Shown here one piece after another: positions 58,201-64,000 of a stretch of 64,000 nucleotides of DNA. The notes below the pieces were generated by a model that made no database searches, was not told where the DNA came from, and saw only the letters and a program-made list of their open reading frames with translations. Both the position numbers and the translations under genes were made by a program. Positions within the stretch are counted from its first letter, which is position 1. Each line of letters begins with the position of its first letter. The stretch spans positions 64,514,643 through 64,578,642 of the forward strand of contig OX377202.1 of the NCBI GenBank assembly GCA_947396885.1. The letters run 5' to 3'. The DNA is from Heligmosomoides polygyrus polygyrus (taxonomy: Eukaryota; Nematoda; Chromadorea; Rhabditida; Heligmosomidae).

Positions 58201-58662
58201 ATATTCGCACCCCTGTAACATTGCCTCTTCCTAAGCTACACCGTTCTTCATTAGCGTACTACTAGATCGTTTTACTGCCTACAAGACCCACGAGTTGCAG
58301 CCGAAACGATTTTAACTTGAAAGAGTTATTGCGCTCCGAACACGTCCGCGCGTACAATTTGCAAGCGGACGCCCTCCTCGATTGAAAGGTTCGAGATAGT
58401 GGAGACGCAGATATTTGCCACGCCTTTGCTTAGAAGGCGGGGTGTAGAACGCCACTCCGCCATTTTTTAGGCCACCCACGGCGACAACGCGGTGCCTGGT
58501 AAAGTTTCATACAGTGATTTGTAGAACTCGAGGAGACGAATCGAATGGTGCCAACAGTTTCTGAAACAACTCAAGATTAAAGGAGTTATGAGCATGCGAC
58601 GGTTTGCGATGGATTTTTCCGTCGCAAACCGTCTTTTTGACAGCGCGACGCGGGCGGTATTG
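55286..58662. mobile_element. 3.4-kb foldback DNA element with TA duplication
   Basis: Ends CAATACCGCCCGCGTCGCGC inward on both sides, with inverted repeats of at least ~200 bases. TA flanks at 55284-55285 and 58663-58664; the empty site is seen at 45234-45236. Inside, modules of roughly 550-650 bases occur in inverse orientation on the left (56130-56700) and twice on the right (57190-57725, 57845-58390). Each ending carries its own 16-bp-armed hairpin (55315-55350). No transposase frame. Short units with GTGCGCCGTGCACAATGC repeat at 55608, 55798, 55965 and 56085. Confidence 0.93.
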
Positions 58663-59278
58663 TAGGCCTTTATAAGAATTTCTAGTACACTACAAATTCA
58701 ATGCAATCAGCAAATCGTAAGTCTTAGCTGATTTATCCTAGGAATCTCGACATTTGAAGTATACAGGATTACTCATCAGCTCTGCGACAATTAATGGTCC
58801 AACTAGTAAAAAATAGCCTTTCAGAATACGGAACGCAACGAAGCCTCATGAGAAGAAATAATAATAATGTGATGGAGAGGGAGTTAAGTGTGACTGTTCG
58901 TTTTTTTTCTACTCCAATGCTTAAGTTCATAGACACCCTCGCCACATACTCTAAAGCTGTGCAGAGATTTGTTGAATTTTACTGGCTACACCAGAATCTA
59001 CATTCCTATTTCGTCTCGTTCTTCGAGAATACTTTTCCTGTTAGTGGCCTAGTTTCCGTGTAGCTGAAGGTTTCCAACTCACCTGTGCGTTTTACAGCAC
59101 CTAATTCTCCTGAGCAGACTAAAGACTTGTGTACTGGCTTGATATTTCACAGAACTATGCGAGATCGTGACTGAAAGGGCTGTCTGCACAGCAGTTTTGG
59201 GTGAAACTGGCTTCTTGAATGCGAAGAAACTATTGTATAGAACGCGGTCAAGTAAATCCCCTCTCCTTCATATTATTA

Positions 59279-60430
59279 TTAGGTTGTAAGGAAAGCTCTG
59301 TCAGTTTGCGCGCGCTCGTGATATAAATGCGTAGCGTAGTAAATTTTGATCCCTAACCACCCACTTAATAGTTTTCACTTTTTGGAAAGTACGAAACTTG
59401 ATCTTTGCAACTGCATGTGTTTCCAAAGAACCCTGACATCTTTGGACTACTACAACATCTTTTTTCGAAGCACACGCATACTGTTTTTCGTTCATCCAAA
59501 CTTTATGAGCTCTAACTTGTTCGAAACTCAAGGGATGCAAATGCTACTGTAGCAACTGAAAGAAGGATCATTGAGAGGGAAAAACTTCTTACTGACAGAT
59601 TACAACAATTATTGGAGGATTAGGCTGGTCAGAAAACAAAGAGAACCTGAGAAACCCCCGTTAGTTGAGCATAGCTGTTGTAGGAAAGCAGACCGCGGTT
59701 CAGTTAGATAGCTAAAGATGTAGGCTTTTAAAATATCGGCATTGCTAATCATTTCAAGAAATCTGTAATGGAACAAAATTCGCATCAGTTGGGTGCCACA
59801 TTTCCTCACCCACGCACCGCAGCCGCCACGCGCGAGCAGTAGTGGTGCATCTCTCAGAACGAATCGTGTGAAAGTACTCCTTAATTAATTCTCCGTTTTA
59901 TGCAGAGAAGGGACATTTTAGATCAAGTGCTATCGTTCTGGTAAATGCCGACCTATTTATGAGCCTCCACGTATCTTTATGAAGCCTGTTTTGCTCAACT
60001 GAAGTCATCCGAAGCGGACTGGAGATCCACAGTCGGACTGGTCCGTTGTTTCGTTTGTAAATAAACTCAAGCTACTATCAGTCGATCCTACAGGACATCT
60101 AGAGAAAACTTGTGCTAAACTGAAGCTGTTAAGTCTGAAGCCTATGGATGGCATTTATTTTATGCTCCCTGCATGACGACCCGCCTGCGCACGTTTAAAG
60201 GATCGTTATGTAAAAGTTTAACAAACCCTAGATCAAGGATCATGGTCATGCAATATAATCATCAAACCTAGTCCCAACAGAGTGTTTTTTGTGGGGCATT
60301 CGGATGCCTTCATTAGAGAAGCAATGCTTGTGAAACAACATGATGTCGAATTCACCTTCGCTGGTTCCAAATGCCACAATTCATCAGGTTTTTAAGAGAA
60401 TACGATCACTTGATACAGAGGAGAGGCGCA
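59279..60430. mobile_element. mariner-type element, copy 2, right end deleted
   Basis: Same left end as 45850. The right ~100 bases with the inverse terminal repeat, plus ~50 bases of flank, are missing; the break joins GAGGCGCA to GAGCC. Confidence 0.8.
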
Positions 60431-60790
60431 GAGCCTTCTTGCTGTACGCGAAAGGAGACGTGCAGGACATTGGTAACTATGGCTCGATCTGCCTATTGTT
60501 CGTACTCTACAAGCTGTTAACTGGAATCATTCTGAATAGGATCAGCAGGACCCTGAACGAATGGCAGCCATGCGAACAGGCAGGATTTGGGGGAGGATTC
60601 AGCACGATCGACCACATAAGCGCCATTACGAAGCTCATCGAAGTGTCGCGAGAGTACAAGCTGCTGCTGCGCTTTACGTTCATCGACCTGAGAGCAGTTC
60701 AGTGGATTCACGACCAAGATGTCGCCATTCTACAACGACGTCGTCGTCGACGTGAAAAGAGGGGTTCGGCAAGGGGTATCACTACATAAG
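60430..60790 (+). pseudogene. RTE-B RT fragment, duplicate of copy 4
   Basis: Same deletion and same ends as 47156-47510, so it was present before the two copies parted. Differs by small changes, such as two extra codons in the STIDHI block. Confidence 0.85.
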
Positions 60791-61184
60791 CAAAATCAAA
60801 ACCAACTAAAACTTTGTGTTTCTAATTTTTTTGATAACTGAAAGTTGAGCAATGATCAGGGGAAGAAAAGCAGCTTTGGCAAAGGCTCTACAGAAAGCGT
60901 TCATTTAGGATGACCAGCCAATAATTTTCAATTTTTAAACGGGAGGTGGAGAATAATCCTGCCCGTAGTAACTCTAGAACTAATGATTAGTTAATACATA
61001 ATTAAATGCCCCTCAGAACATTAGTTTTATAATTTTAGTCTAAAGTTTTAAGTGATCGTAGACAGTCCAAGCTGCTGTTAATATCGAAAAGAATACGAAG
61101 CCAAAATATGAAAGTCGAGAAATATTCTATGAAAGAACTCCTTATGAGCAGCAATCACACATTCAATCAAGCAAACAAAGTGGC

Positions 61185-61960
61185 ATAGTTCATGAGTATA
61201 TGGCGCAATTACTAGATGAGCACATCCAAAAATGCCATATGCAGCAATTTCTGGTAGTCTTCACTGTTCATTCTACACGAGACAAACTCCCGAGACGAAC
61301 GAGACAAGTCCGCATCCGGAAAACGCAGCCCAACCATGAGACTTCCACCGCCAAAGTTGCGCCTACAGGATACTCTACCTTTTTCTCAGATCTCTTTAGT
61401 ACCGTAAAAGAAGTAGAATCTTGATGAACCCAGCGGGTACAGACACTATTGGAGAGATCTGAGGAGAGAAGAACGAGTATTCTACAGGCGCAACTTTGTC
61501 GGTGGAAGTCTCATGGTTTGGGCTGCGTTTTCTGGATACGGACTTGGTTGCCTTGGAGTTGGTCTCGTGTAGGATGAACAGTCAGGACTACCTGAAATTG
61601 CTCGGAGATCATATTGCCATACCTTCATATTTCAGAATATTTTTTGCCACAACCTTATTTTCCAACAAGATAATGCATCCATACACGTATCGCAGTCAAC
61701 TACAGGTTGGCTTAACCCTAGCAGAATTCAACACTTGGAGTGAGCTAGTTGTTCTCCAGATCTCAATCCGAAAACTAGAAACTTGTGAGGCATTCTTGTA
61801 CAGAAAGTGTACAAAAATAGAACCACGTACACTTCGGTTTCCGATCTGAAAAACGATATACTTCATGCATGGCCCAATGTTGAGCAAACTGTTATTGATA
61901 ATCTAATTAGTAGTATACCAAATAGAATTTTAGATATTGTTTACAACAGGGGTGATGTTA
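61185..61960 (+). pseudogene. Tc3-like transposase, uninterrupted copy
   Basis: Counterpart of 47905-48468, but it continues past the insertion point: CSPDLNP, then a broken stretch where the third acid (normally in DLNPIEN) is replaced, a TGA where Trp is expected, and then YKNRTTYTSVSDLKND, LHAWPNVEQTVIDNLISSIP and the C-terminal end near 61960. Inactive. Confidence 0.88.
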
Positions 61961-62059
61961 CAAAGTACTATTCTTACCTTGTCTGTAGGTACACCGGTCT
62001 CCATTTGTTTGAAAAACCTATAATTTTGCACCTGGGTACATTAAGTCATAATGAAGTTT

Positions 62060-62200
62060 ATTCAGTTATTTGATTTATTTGAATATTCGATTATTCGGAA
62101 ATTCGAATAACCAAAAATGGGGTTATTCGATTATTCGGAAATTCGATTAACTGAAAAAATGGTGTTATTCGAATACTCGTACGTTCGAAAAATTTTGAAA
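62060..62200. repeat. ATTCGAAT-rich repeat
   Basis: Repeats of CGATTATTCGGAAATTCGA with a GGGGTTATTCG or GGTGTTATTCG link, in about three units. Next to the end of the Tc3-like transposase. Confidence 0.75.
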
Positions 62201-63864
62201 AAGCGCAAGTATAATAGGTACTATTTGCTTCGAGCATTACTTACCTCTAGATGGACGTGCATGTGCCTTGCCATTAATTTTTAAATGTTATTTCTAAATA
62301 GTTAAATATATTAGAAGAAACAGGAAATTAAACTCTACGGCTCGTTTCGTCACCTTCCTTCAGACGAACCTTGTTAATTATAACACCTCCCTGATGTTAA
62401 AGTTACGAAAAAATTATTAAACAATTATTTTTTAAGGTTGATACACTAAAAGAATGCCCAATTTAAAGAATCTACTTTAGAAAGAAACCGTCAAAATCTT
62501 ACTTTTTCAGGATTTATAAGAGGTGCTTCATCGCCCCAATCTCACTCTCGCTCGCATCAGTGGCTATCACACGTTAGAGGTGCTTCTTCTCGTTGCTGAT
62601 ACCTCAGAAGATTCCCACGGTCAATTGTCGGCTTTATCTCCTGCCCCTTTTTGGTTGTCAGTTTCATCCTGAACGTGCGGACGACACCCCTCATCTGTGC
62701 AGATCATGCGCCAGCGTCCGCATAGTACAGCGAGTCACTTCTCGAGATTCTCCAAAACCAGACCAGGAATTTTCGAAGAGACGTTAAAAATAGCTCGCTC
62801 TATCATCACCTTCAGTCCACAAGTGAGTGGGGAATAAAAGAGGATACTTTTACACTCCTAAAATTTGCGAAAGCCCACGAGTCACCCTACTGAAGGACGT
62901 TTAGCCTAGAAACGTGTGAGCTGCTTAAGACTTCAAATCAGCTGCTCCGGCTACATCTTTGAGCACGACTACATGTCTATAGTTGTGCTCCAAGAAAATG
63001 TCGAATAATTTTTGAATATTGACCAGCCGCGCAGGCGCGGCCTCGTGCCTCCGTTTCCTCGATATGAAGCTGTAAAAGTCTTTCCTTCTAACGTGACTAG
63101 GATTGATACTGTTCGAAAGAACGTTTCGTTATGTTGTTTAGCATTAGGAAAAGTTGCTGCCTGGGGGAGCAACAGCGCGGAACTTTTATCCGATAGCGTC
63201 CGCAGCTGTGATACGGTAGCTGGGACAAAGGACCGTTTCACTCAGGTGAGGGGCTGTGAGCGCAACACTTAAACCAAGGTAAGTTCATTGTAGGTTAATT
63301 CGGCTGGATGCCATTTGCTGGCCGCATTTTCCTGCGGTGCTCTATTGAAATCGGAAAAATCGTCACACGAGTGCTTCGAGTACTTTCTATATACATACGT
63401 AGATAAACTGCTGTTTTATTCAAACTGAGTATAAGTTCACACTGCAAGTGATCACGTCACTCGATTGATTCTGTGTGGCTTATATGCATCGTTTAATTCA
63501 ATTGGGAATTTGCATGTTAGAAGATAGTGCAAGATAGTGCTTAAGCTGTTAAGCTGAAGTATGTTTTTCTTTCTGTGAATTATTGAATTCTGTGGAGGTT
63601 ATTAAACCAGCGGTTACTCCAAGAAGTGCTACTCGAACATTGGGAAGACCATCCTATCTTCTGCGTGCTTTATGTATTTATTTAAATTGTACTTGATTCT
63701 TGAACGTCGCAACACGTGTCCAACTCAGTTTGCGTGCAACACATTAGGACGCAGTGGTCAGTGTAAATGCGGGAAACGATAAGCATGACTTTTAATTAAA
63801 GTACACTCACCATACTCTCCGCTTGTGAAAAGAAAATATGAACTGGACCCAACTTTTGCTCCAC
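62201..63864. other. no gene recognised; one diverged module of the foldback element
   Basis: 63030-63370 resembles a module of the 55286-58662 element (CGATATGAAGCTGT start, GAAATCGGAAAAATCGTC end). The remainder has no conserved frame. 62440-62520 is AT-rich. Confidence 0.45.
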
Positions 63865-63906
63865 ACTAGCTGTTAAGCACAACAGCTGTTGTGCTTAACA
63901 GCTAGT
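63865..63906. repeat. perfect 42-bp palindrome
   Basis: The half-site CTAGCTGTTAAGCACAACAG (63866-63885) is followed immediately by its exact inverse, with one more complementary base pair outside. No spacer. Confidence 0.98.
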
Positions 63907-64000
63907 TCAGAATGAGTTCAGACACTATCTGTGGATCGCCTTCCTTCAAACGGGCTGTGTATAGTGAGGTTGGAGAAAACGATTCCATATCGTTCCTTCT

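Larger units (their letters stand above)
51392..61768 (+). repeat. duplicated segment, copy 2, with a 3.4-kb insertion
   Basis: Begins at the first base after the 200-N gap. 51392-55285 matches 41262-45235 and 58663-61768 matches 45236-48468. Lacks about 150 bases present at 47004-47156 in copy 1. Confidence 0.97.

Overview
The window looks like transposon-rich chromosomal DNA from a parasitic clade V (strongylid, hookworm-like) nematode. That placement is inference. It rests on a rpl-30 gene of nematode type with a 5' acceptor suited to spliced-leader trans-splicing, on two RTE-type LINE families of the kind common in strongylids, on a BEL/Pao element with a phlebovirus-glycoprotein-like third ORF, and on Tc/mariner, hAT and Penelope-like elements. 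Nothing bacterial is present. The only host gene I can name is ribosomal protein L30 (exons at 15140-15166, 18570-18718, 18776-18950). Almost everything else I recognise is mobile DNA, mostly broken.

Layout. 1-7.6 kb: a minus-strand BEL/Pao element (gag, protease, remnant RT, RNase H, integrase, env-like) broken by stops, frameshifts and loss of the RT palm. 8.5-10.95 kb: a minus-strand RTE LINE (family A). 11-15 kb: little coding signal, a tRNA-derived SINE with an 11-bp target-site duplication (TSD), and a foldback MITE. 15.1-18.95 kb: rpl-30, whose 3.4-kb first intron is a nest of MITEs. 21.3-25.7 kb: RTE family B copy 1, split cleanly by a 1.45-kb hAT-type element that itself holds a SINE. 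26-31 kb: a candidate promoter, a decayed endonuclease fragment, and a second hAT-type element (28411-30638) that contains RTE-B copy 2, two MITEs and a 200-bp assembly gap. 31.3-35.5 kb: a Tc1/IS630 transposase relic, an RTE-A 3' end running into a ~300-bp GAT repeat, a CR1/Jockey-like fragment, a 42-bp minisatellite and RTE-B copy 3. 35.5-41.2 kb: mostly unassigned, with SINEs and a 1.2-kb foldback.

41.3-61.8 kb is one ~7.2-kb segment present twice in the same orientation (41262-48468 and 51392-61768). The second copy starts exactly at the end of a 200-N gap. The copies differ by whole insertions: copy 2 has a 3.4-kb foldback DNA element (55286-58662) flanked by TA, and copy 1 has a Penelope-like element (48469-~50850) that cuts a Tc3-like transposase. 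Each copy is the empty site for the other's insertion. The simplest reading is two unmerged haplotypes laid end to end by the assembler; a true duplication is the alternative. 61.8-64 kb is non-coding apart from repeat pieces and a perfect 42-bp palindrome.

The elements form layers: SINE inside hAT inside LINE, MITE inside LINE inside hAT, and MITEs inside a MITE inside a ribosomal-protein intron. The insertion order can be read from the sequence.
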